64,000 nt of DNA, from contig CP019882.1 of NCBI GenBank assembly GCA_002007745.1, forward strand, positions 3,968,001-4,032,000, written 5' to 3'. The DNA is from Mycolicibacterium litorale (GTDB taxonomy: Bacteria; Actinomycetota; Actinomycetes; Mycobacteriales; Mycobacteriaceae). How positions within the stretch are numbered: position 1 is the stretch's first letter; every line of letters starts with the position of its first letter. The translations under genes were made by a program, and so were the position numbers. A model generated the notes under the pieces. It was not told the DNA's origin. It saw only the letters and a list, made by a program, of their open reading frames with translations, and ran no database searches. Of the stretch, positions 25,120 to 33,271 are shown piece after piece.

Positions 25120-26180
25120 TGCACCGGCTCACTCGGCTTGGCTACATCGACGTCCGGCGCACCAGCAACCCGGTGCGTCGCAAGGTCCGGTCCCGCGGTG
25201 TGCCGCCGGCGCTGGCCAACAATGAGATCTTCTACACCGAGGACGTCCCGGAGGCGTCCCGGCTGATCGCCAAGACGCTGGGACCGCTGAACCTCACCGT
25301 GAGCGCTGACGAGGTCAAGGGTTTCGCGGCCACCATGCACGGTGTGCGGCTGCGCAACGTCAGCATGCTCTACCTCGACGTCCACGTCGCCGCCGCGATC
25401 GACATCCCGATGCTCGGCCCCTACTACGGGGTGCACATGCCGATGAACGGGCGCGCCGTGGTCGAGCACCGCGGCCACACCTTCGAGGCCAACACGATCC
25501 GGTCGGCGGTCACCAGCCCGGGAGTGTCACTGCGGATGGCGTTCGACCACGACTCACCGCAACTCATCATCCGAGTCGAGGAACGCGCGATGGCCGCCCA
25601 TCTGACCCGGCTGCTGGGGCGAAGCCTCAACCGCCCGTTGGTGTTCGAGCCCGAGTTCGACATGGCCACCGAAGCCGCGATGCGCTGGCATGCCGCCGTC
25701 CAACTCATCCACACCGAGGTGTTCCACGAAGGCTCGCTGATCCAGCGCGGCCAGGGCATCGGCGCGGTCGAGGAGCTGGTCATGAGCAGCCTGCTCCAGC
25801 TGCAGCCGTCGAACTACCACGAGGAGTTCCTGGCCCCTCCGCCGTCAGACCAGCGCCGCGCCGTCGTACAGAACTCGATGAACTACATCGACGACCATCT
25901 GGCCGAACGCATCACGATGGACGCGCTGGCCAAGGCGGTGCACATGAGCGTGCGCTCGATTCAACAGGGCTTCCGCGAAGAGCTCGGGATGAGCCCCATG
26001 AGCTATGTGCGCGAACGCCGACTGGAGCGGGTGCACGAGGAGCTGACCGACGCCCTGCCCTCCGACGGGGTGACGGTGACCCAGGTGGCCGAGCGGTGGG
26101 GGTTCAACCACCTGGGTAGCTTCGCCGTCGAATACCGCAAACGCTGGGGCGAGGCCCCGTCGGAAACACTGCGGCGTTGA
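25119..26180 (+). CDS. AraC-family transcriptional regulator
   Basis: A DNA-binding activator or repressor divergent from the hydrogenase operon and so its likely regulator. From ATG 25119 it has 353 residues: an N-terminal AraC-binding-type (cupin-like) sensor domain to about residue 220, then a C-terminal pair of helix-turn-helix motifs (ITMDALAKAVHMSVRSIQ and VTQVAERWGFNHLGSFAVEY). The start is uncertain. ATG 25119 is coupled by TGATG to a leader frame with a good ribosome binding site, while an in-frame ATG at 25038 would add 27 residues. Confidence 0.85.
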   Translation: MHRLTRLGYIDVRRTSNPVRRKVRSRGVPPALANNEIFYTEDVPEASRLIAKTLGPLNLTVSADEVKGFAATMHGVRLRNVSMLYLDVHVAAAIDIPMLGPYYGVHMPMNGRAVVEHRGHTFEANTIRSAVTSPGVSLRMAFDHDSPQLIIRVEERAMAAHLTRLLGRSLNRPLVFEPEFDMATEAAMRWHAAVQLIHTEVFHEGSLIQRGQGIGAVEELVMSSLLQLQPSNYHEEFLAPPPSDQRRAVVQNSMNYIDDHLAERITMDALAKAVHMSVRSIQQGFREELGMSPMSYVRERRLERVHEELTDALPSDGVTVTQVAERWGFNHLGSFAVEYRKRWGEAPSETLRR

Positions 26181-26228
26181 GCGTCGTGGCGCGCTGACGT
26201 GCGCTCAGCGCTCGCCGGCGCGCCGACA

Positions 26229-27134
26229 TCAGGACGCGGCCTTGCGGACCGCACTGATCGCGCGCCACCCGAGATCGCGATTCCCGATCAGGTGCTTGAC
26301 CAGCAGTTCGGTCGACATCGTCGGGGCGGTCTGGCTGACCAGATGCCACGGCCGGTTCAGCGGGGTGCCCGGCACCGGGATCTGCACCAGTGCTCCGGCG
26401 TCAAGACGGTCCTGCACCGCCTGCTGGGACACCAGGGTCACACCGAGTCCGGCGACGGCTGCGGCGACCACCGCCCCGTGCGATCCGAGCACCAGCAGCG
26501 GTGGGCTGACGGCCAGTTCGTCGAGCAGGGCCGTCGTCGACGAGCGAGTCCCCGAGCCGGGCTCGCGCAGCAGCCAAGTGGTCGTTGCCGGTTCGAACTC
26601 GGCTGCCACCGAAGGGTTTCCGACGAGGACCAGCGTATTGGGACTCACCGCACGCACCCGGGTCTTCTTGCGCAGATCCTCCGGTGGACGCCCGGCGACC
26701 ACCAGGTCCACTTCGTGACGGGCCAGCATCGGCCAGACCGCGTTGCGGGAGGCCACCTCCAGGTGCAACACCACCCCGGGGTACTCGTCCCGGAACGACG
26801 CCAGCGCCGCCGGGATCAGCAACTCACCGGCGGTGGTCACCGCCGCCAAGCGCACCGAACCGTTCTCCGGGTCGGCCTCGCCGCGCGCCGCCAGGATCGC
26901 CTCGTCGTGCAGGCCGAGGATGCGCCGAGCGTACTCGACGTAGCGGGCACCGGCCGGGGTGAGCTTGACTCCCCTACCGTCCCGGTCGATCAACGCGATC
27001 CCGATCTCGGCCGAAAGTGCTCGTACCGCTGAGGAGATCGACGACTCGGTCACTACCAGCCGCTCGGCCGCACCGCGCACCGATCCGGTCTCGGCGAGTT
27101 CGACGAGCGCCCGCAATCGGGCCTTGGTCGTCAT
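26229..27134 (-). CDS. cbbR: LysR-family regulator, likely CbbR
   Basis: LysR-type activator of 301 residues. The N-terminal winged helix-turn-helix (RGAAERLVVTESSISSAVRAL, about residues 20-40) is followed by a periplasmic-binding-protein-like effector domain. CbbR proteins sense Calvin-cycle metabolites and activate cbb operons. Here the gene is the last of cbbL-S-X-R and overlaps the cbbX stop as ATGA, instead of lying divergent from cbbL as in most bacteria. The assignment rests on context plus family. Confidence 0.88.
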   Translation of the reverse strand: MTTKARLRALVELAETGSVRGAAERLVVTESSISSAVRALSAEIGIALIDRDGRGVKLTPAGARYVEYARRILGLHDEAILAARGEADPENGSVRLAAVTTAGELLIPAALASFRDEYPGVVLHLEVASRNAVWPMLARHEVDLVVAGRPPEDLRKKTRVRAVSPNTLVLVGNPSVAAEFEPATTTWLLREPGSGTRSSTTALLDELAVSPPLLVLGSHGAVVAAAVAGLGVTLVSQQAVQDRLDAGALVQIPVPGTPLNRPWHLVSQTAPTMSTELLVKHLIGNRDLGWRAISAVRKAAS

Positions 27135-28084
27135 GGCGTCTCCTCGCTATCCGGGCCGTCCGGCGCCCGGAAGACCCGGCTGCCGAGCAGGTCGGCGGGT
27201 TCGATCGTGGACAACTCTGCCAGCCCGACCATCCCCGGCCGGGCGAGCAGCCGACGCGCGTGTCGAAGTCTGGCCCGCTCCAGCGCATTGCGCACGCTGC
27301 GGGCATTGGCGAACCAAGGCTGGTCGACCCGCCGCCGCAGATACTCGGCGAACACGGTCTCGGCCTGCTCGGAGAACCGGTACCCCATGCCCGCACTCAT
27401 CAACGCCGCGATCTGGCTCAGCTCACCGGCGGTGTAGTCCGGGAAGGTGATGTGGTGGGCGACCCGGCTCTGCATGCCCGGATTGGCCGAGAAGAACTGG
27501 TCCATCTTGTCGGCGTAGCCGGCCAGGATCACCACCAGATCGTCGCGGTTGTTCTCCATCACCTGAAGCAGGATCTCGATGGCCTCCGAGCCGTAATCCC
27601 GTTCGTTGTGCGCCTTGTACAGGTAGTACGCCTCGTCGATGAACAGCACACCGCCCATCGCCCGCTTGATGACCTCCTTGGTCTTGGGTGCGGTGTGCCC
27701 GACGTACTCCCCGACCAGATCGTCGCGGGTGGCGCTGACCAGATGGCCGCGGCGCAGGTAGCCCAGCCGGTGTAGCAGGTCGGCCATCCGCAGCGCCACC
27801 GTCGTCTTGCCGGTGCCCGGATTCCCGGTGAAGCACATGTGCAGCGTGGGCTGCACGGCGTCGATCCCGAACCGAGCCCGCATCCGGTCCACCAGCAGCA
27901 ACGCCGCGATCTCGCCGATGCGGGTCTTCACCGGCTCAAGCCCGACCAGCTCGGTGTCGAGCCGGGACAGCACCTCGTCGATACCCGAATCACGCCGCGC
28001 GGCAGCAAGATCCACGACGGCGTCCGGCTCGAGGAGTTCGGGTTCGAGCTCGACGGGCCGGACGCCGAACGCGGAGCGGGTCAC
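27131..28084 (-). CDS. cbbX: Red-type RuBisCO activase CbbX (AAA+)
   Basis: CbbX hexamers remodel inhibited red-type RuBisCO by pulling on the C-terminal tail of CbbL. The 317-residue product has a Walker A motif FTGNPGTGKTT (about residues 85-95), Walker B GVLFIDEAYYL (about 145-155) and the sensor and arginine-finger regions of CbbX/CfxQ proteins. The first 30 residues are a variable leader. The GTG at 28084 overlaps the cbbS stop as GTGA. Its presence shows the RuBisCO is of the red lineage. Confidence 0.95.
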   Translation of the reverse strand: MTRSAFGVRPVELEPELLEPDAVVDLAAARRDSGIDEVLSRLDTELVGLEPVKTRIGEIAALLLVDRMRARFGIDAVQPTLHMCFTGNPGTGKTTVALRMADLLHRLGYLRRGHLVSATRDDLVGEYVGHTAPKTKEVIKRAMGGVLFIDEAYYLYKAHNERDYGSEAIEILLQVMENNRDDLVVILAGYADKMDQFFSANPGMQSRVAHHITFPDYTAGELSQIAALMSAGMGYRFSEQAETVFAEYLRRRVDQPWFANARSVRNALERARLRHARRLLARPGMVGLAELSTIEPADLLGSRVFRAPDGPDSEETP

Positions 28085-28506
28085 GGGTTCCCGTACCGCT
28101 GCCCGGCCGGACGATCGGTCGCGTACGCGTGCGTGGTGTAGCCGATCGTACGGTTGGCCCGCTCGGCGCGATCCACCCGGAAACCGGGCTCCTCAGCCGG
28201 CCGGTTCACGATGAACGACAGCGCCGTGGTCTGCCGCCCGAGGCTCGCGTCGTAGGCGTTGAGCCGGATGTAATGGTTGGGGTAGGCGGCCCGGCACGCG
28301 TTGACCTCCATCAACACCCCGGCCGGGTCGGCCAGGTCGAACATCGGCAGCCCCCACATCTCCCAGTAGATGTTGCGCGGGTGTGGGTCGTCGGTGAACT
28401 CGACCGACAGCGGCCAGCCGTGCTCGAGGGCGTATTCGATCTGGGCGGTGATCTCGGCGTCGGTGAAGTCGGGCAGATAGGAGAAGGTGCCCTGGGTGAT
28501 TCGCAT
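28081..28506 (-). CDS. cbbS: RuBisCO small subunit
   Basis: The 141-residue product is a form I small subunit of the red type. It starts MRITQGTFSYLPDFTDAEI and contains YWEMWGLPMFD and CRAAYPNHYIRLNAYD. The extended C-terminus after about residue 110 corresponds to the beta-hairpin that lines the central pore in red-type enzymes. It lies 13 bases after cbbL and overlaps cbbX by four bases. Confidence 0.97.
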   Translation of the reverse strand: MRITQGTFSYLPDFTDAEITAQIEYALEHGWPLSVEFTDDPHPRNIYWEMWGLPMFDLADPAGVLMEVNACRAAYPNHYIRLNAYDASLGRQTTALSFIVNRPAEEPGFRVDRAERANRTIGYTTHAYATDRPAGQRYGNP

Positions 28507-28519
28507 CGTCGCGCTCCTG

Positions 28520-29950
28520 TCAGCTCATCGTCGGGGTGGCGACGACATCGGGGGTGTCGGTGGATTCGTAGTTGAAGGTGATGTCGCCCCACGTCGCCAG
28601 CGCGGTGTCCAGCGCGCGGTTGCTCGCGGCGGCCTTCTTCAGGATTTCCGGGCCTTCCTTGTAGTAGTCCCGGCCTTCGTTGCGGGCCTTGATCATCGCT
28701 TCCAGGGCGACCCGGTTGGCCTCGGCGCCGGCCGCGATGCCCATCGGGTGCCCGATCGTGCCGCCACCGAACTGCAACACCACGTCCTCGCCCAGGTAGT
28801 GAATGAGCTGATGCATCTGCCCGGCGTGGATGCCCCCGGAGGCCACCGGCATCACACCCGGCATCGAGGCCCAATCCTGGTCGAAGAACAGGCCTTTGAC
28901 CGGGTCGGCGTCGACGTGGTCGAGCCGCAGGGTGTCATAGAAGCCGGCGGTGGTGTTGGGATCACCCTCCAGCTTGCCCACCACGGTGCCGGCATGGATG
29001 TGGTCGACACCGGCCAGCCGCATCCATTTGGAGATCACCCGGAAGCTCACGCCATGGGTCTTCTGCCGGGTGTAAGTGCCGTGCCCGGCGCGGTGCAGGT
29101 GCAGGATGACGCTGTTGTCGCGGGCCCATTTGGCCATCGACTGGATTGCGGTGTAGCCGATGGTCAGGTCGATCATCACCACCACCGAGCCCAGCTCGGC
29201 GGCGAACGCAGCCCGCTCGTACATCTCCTCCATGGTCCCGGCGGTGACGTTGAGATAGTGGCCCTTGATCTCCCCGGTCGCGGCCTGGGCCCGGTTGACA
29301 GCCTCCATGCAGTACAAGAACCGGTCCCGCCAGCGCATGAAGGGCTGGGAGTTGATGTTCTCGTCATCCTTGGTGAAGTCGAGTCCGCCGCGCAGCGCTT
29401 CGTAGACCACTCGCCCGTAATTGCGGGCTGACAGACCGAGTTTGGGCTTGGTGGTCGCCCCGAGCAGCGGACGACCGAACTTGCCCAGGTGTTCGCGTTC
29501 CATCACGATGCCGTGTGCCGGACCCTGGAAGGTCTTGACGTACTGGGTCGGGATGCGCATGTCCTCCAACCGCAATGCCTTGAGCGGTTTGAACCCGAAC
29601 ACGTTGCCGATGATCGAACTGGTGAGGTTGGCGATCGACCCTTCCTCGAACAGGTCCAGGTCGTAGGCGATCCAGGCGATCCACTGCCCGGGCACCCCGG
29701 GCACCGCGTCGACCCGGTAACACTTGGCCTGGTAATGCTCGAAGGTGGTCAGACGGTCGGTCCACACGACCGTCCAGGTGGCGGTGCTGGACTCGCCGGC
29801 GACGGCCGCGCCGGCCTCCTCCGGTGGCACACCGTCCTGCGGGGTGATCCGGAACGCGCACAGGACGTCGGAGTCCTTCGGCACGTAGTCCGGCTGCCAA
29901 TAGCCCATCTCTGCATAGGGGATCACCCCTGCGTTCCATCGCTGTGTCAT
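28520..29950 (-). CDS. cbbL: RuBisCO large subunit, form I (red-type, IC/IE-like)
   Basis: Carboxylates ribulose 1,5-bisphosphate. The 476-residue chain has the catalytic lysines in TTKPKLGLS (K168 and K170), the carbamylated lysine K194 in GLDFTKDDEN, H286 and H290 in HLHRAGHGTY, and loop 6 GTVVGKLEGDP with K326. All key residues are present. The flexible tail after about residue 460 could be the grip for CbbX. The combination with cbbX and a long small subunit places it in the red branch. The exact subtype would need a tree. The ATG is at 29950 with a weak ribosome binding site. Confidence 0.97.
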   Translation of the reverse strand: MTQRWNAGVIPYAEMGYWQPDYVPKDSDVLCAFRITPQDGVPPEEAGAAVAGESSTATWTVVWTDRLTTFEHYQAKCYRVDAVPGVPGQWIAWIAYDLDLFEEGSIANLTSSIIGNVFGFKPLKALRLEDMRIPTQYVKTFQGPAHGIVMEREHLGKFGRPLLGATTKPKLGLSARNYGRVVYEALRGGLDFTKDDENINSQPFMRWRDRFLYCMEAVNRAQAATGEIKGHYLNVTAGTMEEMYERAAFAAELGSVVVMIDLTIGYTAIQSMAKWARDNSVILHLHRAGHGTYTRQKTHGVSFRVISKWMRLAGVDHIHAGTVVGKLEGDPNTTAGFYDTLRLDHVDADPVKGLFFDQDWASMPGVMPVASGGIHAGQMHQLIHYLGEDVVLQFGGGTIGHPMGIAAGAEANRVALEAMIKARNEGRDYYKEGPEILKKAAASNRALDTALATWGDITFNYESTDTPDVVATPTMS

Positions 29951-29970
29951 GACCCGAATGCTGCCGTTCG

Positions 29971-30029
29971 AATACTGAAACTGTCTATCTAGAATTCTGC
30001 CTTCATTCTTAACTATTTACTTCAGTATT
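29971..30029. promoter_or_regulatory. Inverted repeat AATACTGAA ... TTCAGTATT upstream of cbbL, candidate CbbR operator
   Basis: Two perfect nine-base arms (29971-29979 and 30021-30029) flank 41 bases in a stretch far richer in A and T than anything around it. The repeat begins about 20 bases upstream of the cbbL start codon. LysR proteins such as CbbR bind paired AT-rich sites at this kind of spacing, so this is a candidate operator for cbbL and perhaps for the divergent aldolase gene. No promoter elements were assigned. Confidence 0.55.
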
Positions 30030-30103
30030 AGAGAACTCCCCCAGCCCTCCACCGCACGGGTGAGGCCGCACCCGGTGACCACCCCTACCGTGACCCCGAA
30101 CGC

Positions 30104-30161
30104 CGAGCAGACGCGAAGTCCCCCATCTCACGGCGTTTTTGGGCGATTTCGCGTCTGCTCG
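30104..30161. repeat. Inverted repeat, GAGCAGACGC family
   Basis: Arms of 17 bases (30104-30120 and 30145-30161) pair at 16 positions around a 24-base loop. The arm begins CGAGCAGACGCGAA. Related elements occur at 39163-39220 and 55199-55256, with a half copy inside nuoG. This copy lies directly before the aldolase gene, so it is not an ordinary 3' terminator for either neighbour. Confidence 0.8.
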
Positions 30162-30190
30162 CGCCAGAACCGGAACCAGGGAGGCACACC

Positions 30191-31189
30191 ATGACCACGA
30201 CTCGCGAGATCGCCCAGCAGATGACCACGTTCGGCAAGGGCATCCTGGCCGCCGACGAGAGCATCGGCACCATGTCGGCCCGCCTGGAGGCGGCCGGGGT
30301 CACCCCGACCGCGCAGAGCCGGCGCGACTACCGCGAGTTGCTGGTCGCCGCTGCGGATTTGGCCGACGGCGTCTCCGGCATTATCTTCTGCGACGAGACA
30401 CTGCATCAGACATTCGCCGACGGCACGCCATTCCCCGAAGCATGCCGCGCCCGAGGCATCCTGCCCGGCATCAAGGTGGACACCGGAGCCAAGCCCTGCC
30501 CCGGGTTGCCGGGCGAGACCATCACCGAAGGCCTCGACGGGCTGGCCGGCCGGTTGGCGGCCTACGCCGAGGTGGGTGCCGCCTTCGCCAAATGGCGTGC
30601 GGTCTTCACCATCACCGACACCACCCCCACCCGCGGTGCGATCGTCGCCAACGCCAACGCGCTGGCCCGCTATGCCGCCGCCTGCCAGGTGGCCGGTCTG
30701 GTGCCGATCGTCGAGCCCGAGGTGCTGATGGCCGGATCGCACACCATCGACCGGTGCGCCGAGGTCACCGCCGCCGTCCACGAGACGGTGCGCGAGCACC
30801 TGGCGCTGCTCAACGTCGACCTGGCCGGCATTGTGCTCAAGCCCAACATGGTCACCGAAGGCGAGGACAACGCGCAGACCTGCGCACCCGCCGAGGTCGC
30901 GGCCGCCACCGTCGAGGTGCTCAACCGCTGGCCCGCCGACCTGGCCGGTGTGGCCTTCCTGTCCGGCGGCCAGCCGCCGCAGCGGGCGACGGCCAACCTG
31001 GCCGCCATGCAGAGTCACCACACGCCGTGGCCGCTGACCTTCTCGTTCGGGCGTGCCCTGGTGTCGCCGGCGCTGACCGCCTGGCGCGGCGACGAGGACC
31101 GGGTGCGCGACGGTCAGGCAGCGCTCTCGGAGCACGTCAGCGCCAACGCGGCGGCCGTCCGGATGCGCGGGCAGCTTCAACCGGTCTGA
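30191..31189 (+). CDS. Fructose-bisphosphate aldolase, class I
   Basis: Condenses dihydroxyacetone phosphate with glyceraldehyde 3-phosphate (fructose 1,6-bisphosphate) or with erythrose 4-phosphate in the Calvin cycle. The 332-residue chain is of the Schiff-base class I type: KGILAADESIGTMSARL at residues 16-32, the active-site lysine K217 in GIVLKPNMVTEG, and LSGGQ near residue 258. It is divergent from cbbL. Its end overlaps the convergent histidine-kinase gene by 13 bases. Class I aldolases are metal-independent, unlike the class II enzyme usual in mycobacteria. Confidence 0.95.
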   Translation: MTTTREIAQQMTTFGKGILAADESIGTMSARLEAAGVTPTAQSRRDYRELLVAAADLADGVSGIIFCDETLHQTFADGTPFPEACRARGILPGIKVDTGAKPCPGLPGETITEGLDGLAGRLAAYAEVGAAFAKWRAVFTITDTTPTRGAIVANANALARYAAACQVAGLVPIVEPEVLMAGSHTIDRCAEVTAAVHETVREHLALLNVDLAGIVLKPNMVTEGEDNAQTCAPAEVAAATVEVLNRWPADLAGVAFLSGGQPPQRATANLAAMQSHHTPWPLTFSFGRALVSPALTAWRGDEDRVRDGQAALSEHVSANAAAVRMRGQLQPV

Positions 31190-32418
31190 GCGGGCTCAGC
31201 CACGTCGAGCGGAATCGCCACCGTCACCGTGGTTCCCGAGCCGGGCCGGGACCGCACCGCGAGCCGGCCGCCGACCAGTTCAGCGCGCTCGGCCATCGAC
31301 AACATGCCGTAACCACCGACATTGGTGGTGCCGGGCACTCGCTTGGCGCCGGGGTCGAAACCAATACCGTTGTCGGACACTTCCAGTCGCGCCGTTCGGT
31401 CGGCGACGGTGAACCGGACCGTGGCCGTCAACGCGCGGGAGTGCTTGACCACGTTCTGCAGGCTTTCCTGCGCGATGCGATACAGCGCGACCTCGATGTG
31501 TTCGGGCAACCGGTCGTCGGCGAGTTCCAACTCCAGGTCCACCTCCATGATGGAGGACGCCAGGCTGGCCAGCCCGCCGGCCAAACCAAGATCGTCGAGC
31601 ACCGGCGGCCGCAGGCCACCGATGGCCGACCGCGCCTCGGCGAGAGTGAGATCGGCCAGATCACGGGCCTTTTCGATCTGTTCGGCAGCCTCGGCGGTCT
31701 CGGTGTCGTCGACAGCCCGGGCCGCGGCGTCCAGCCGGTAGGTCAGGCTGACCAGCCGCTGGCTGATGCCGTCGTGGATGTCGGCGGCCAGCCGGCGCCG
31801 CTCGGTCTCCTGGGCGGCGATGACCTGCTCGGCGAAATTCTCGTGCGCGCGTTCACGGGCACCGAGTTGGCGGTGCAGCCGCGCCTGGTGCAGCGCACCG
31901 GCGATGAGCCGGCCGATCACCAACAGCAACTGGATGTCGCGGGCAGTGAAGTCACGGCGAGAGATGGTGTGCACGTTGAGGACTCCGACCAGACCCCCGG
32001 GTTCGGTCTCCATCGGCACCGAGGCCATCGAGGTGAAGTCCGAGCCCCGCAACGACTCGATCGGCACGTACCGCGGGTCGTCCTCCTTGTTGCTGACGAT
32101 CACCACCGGTTCACGGTGGCTGGCCACCCAGCCCGACACCCCGGAGCCCAGCGGCAACCGCACCCGGCCGACCTGTTCGTCGAATGGCGGGGTGGCGCCG
32201 GCCAGGGTCAGCGAGCGGTCGGTGTCGTCGAGCACGTGGACGAAGCAGACGTCGGAGGCGGTGGCGGCGGTGATCATCTGGGCGACGGCGGCAGCCATCG
32301 GTTCCACCCCGGGCCCGCTGGAGGTGGCCGCGATGATGTCGAGCAGCAGGCTGACCTCACGGTCGGCGTCGACCAGCCCGTGGACGTCGTGTGCGCCCAG
32401 ACCACCGGCCGGCGTCAC
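31177..32418 (-). CDS. GAF-domain sensor histidine kinase
   Basis: A soluble two-component sensor of 413 residues. A GAF domain spans about residues 20-180. A HisKA_3 dimerisation domain carries the phospho-acceptor H215 in RRLAADIHDGISQRL. The ATPase domain has the N-box QNVVKHS (about 321-327) and DNGIGFDPG (349-357). No transmembrane segment is visible, so it should sense a cytoplasmic cue such as redox state or a small ligand. The GTG at 32418 overlaps the response-regulator stop as GTGA. Lying inside the cbb cluster, it probably controls autotrophy genes. Confidence 0.93.
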   Translation of the reverse strand: MTPAGGLGAHDVHGLVDADREVSLLLDIIAATSSGPGVEPMAAAVAQMITAATASDVCFVHVLDDTDRSLTLAGATPPFDEQVGRVRLPLGSGVSGWVASHREPVVIVSNKEDDPRYVPIESLRGSDFTSMASVPMETEPGGLVGVLNVHTISRRDFTARDIQLLLVIGRLIAGALHQARLHRQLGARERAHENFAEQVIAAQETERRRLAADIHDGISQRLVSLTYRLDAAARAVDDTETAEAAEQIEKARDLADLTLAEARSAIGGLRPPVLDDLGLAGGLASLASSIMEVDLELELADDRLPEHIEVALYRIAQESLQNVVKHSRALTATVRFTVADRTARLEVSDNGIGFDPGAKRVPGTTNVGGYGMLSMAERAELVGGRLAVRSRPGSGTTVTVAIPLDVAEPAQTG

Positions 32419-33086
32419 TGGAAGATGCCCTCCCGCAGGGCGGTCGCCACCGCGCTGGTGCGGTCGCCGACGCCGAGTTTGCGGTAGATCGAGCGCAGGT
32501 GGCTTTTCACGGTCTCGTCGCCGATGACCAGCTTGGTGGCGATGCCACGGTTGGACAGTCCGGTCACCACGAACGACAGGATCTCGCTCTCCCGTTGGGT
32601 CAGGCCGTGCCGGGCCCCGGGCCAGAACTCGTCGCGCTGCAGCCGAGCCGCGGTATCCACCGCGCGGGCGGCCAGCCCGGGGTCGATCGCGGTGGCCCCG
32701 TTGTGCACCAATTCCAGTTGGCGCACCAGTTCGTCGCTGCTGATCCCCTTCAGCAGGTATCCCGACGCCCCTACCCGCAGGGCCTGGAACAGGTACTGCT
32801 CGTCGTCGTACACCGACAGCAGGATCACCTTGCGCTGCGGGTCACGTTCCCGCACCGACCGGCACAGATCCAGCCCGCTGGCGCCTTGCATCCGCACGTC
32901 ACAGAGCACGATGTCGGGTTCGAGACTGGCGATGACCCCGAGGGCCTTGTCGACGCCCACAGCCTCGCCCACCACCCGCACCCGGTTCTTGAACGGGCCC
33001 AGCATGGCCTTGAGGCCTTCGATCACCATCTCGTGGTCGTCGACGAGAACGACCCGCACCGGCCCGTTCGCCACCGGGGCCGTCAT
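32415..33086 (-). CDS. NarL/FixJ-family response regulator
   Basis: Partner of the adjacent kinase, 223 residues. The receiver domain has the acidic pair in VLVDDHE (D16-D17), the phospho-acceptor D63 in VLCDVRMQG and the conserved lysine in GYLLKGIS. The C-terminal LuxR-type helix-turn-helix is LTQRESEILSFVVTGLSNRG ... ETVKSHLRSIYRKLGV. The ATG at 33086 starts the receiver fold directly. Its upstream region, shared with rpe, contains a palindrome like those upstream of nuoA and the HAD gene, so autoregulation is plausible. Confidence 0.94.
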   Translation of the reverse strand: MTAPVANGPVRVVLVDDHEMVIEGLKAMLGPFKNRVRVVGEAVGVDKALGVIASLEPDIVLCDVRMQGASGLDLCRSVRERDPQRKVILLSVYDDEQYLFQALRVGASGYLLKGISSDELVRQLELVHNGATAIDPGLAARAVDTAARLQRDEFWPGARHGLTQRESEILSFVVTGLSNRGIATKLVIGDETVKSHLRSIYRKLGVGDRTSAVATALREGIFQ

Positions 33087-33196
33087 GAGCGCCGCTCTCC
33101 CCCGCACGCGAACACTGCTTCTGCGTCGTCGTCGCCGGTGGTCATATGGCCACGATAAGGCACAGTCCTGTTGATTCCCGGTCACTTAACTCGATC

Positions 33197-33214
33197 GGTC
33201 CCCCTTCGGGGGAC
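33197..33214. promoter_or_regulatory. Palindrome GGTCCCCCTTCGGGGGAC, candidate operator
   Basis: A perfect hairpin-capable palindrome (GTCCCCC, TTC, GGGGGAC) between the divergent response-regulator and rpe genes. It is immediately followed by a second, weaker CCCCCGTTCGG at 33220-33230. It lies 57 bases before the rpe start and about 110 bases from the regulator start. It resembles the sites at 16036-16054 and 36977-36994. Confidence 0.5.
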
Positions 33215-33271
33215 ATCAACCCCCGTTCGGCCGCCCTAGCATCTGGCGAAACCGTGAGGAGGGATGTCCCG

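Noticed and set aside
30139..32487. Very long plus-strand open frame across the aldolase and histidine-kinase genes
   Set aside because: It is the complement or another frame of real genes with clear family motifs. Its translation is Arg/Gly/His-rich and low in complexity, typical of GC-rich shadows.
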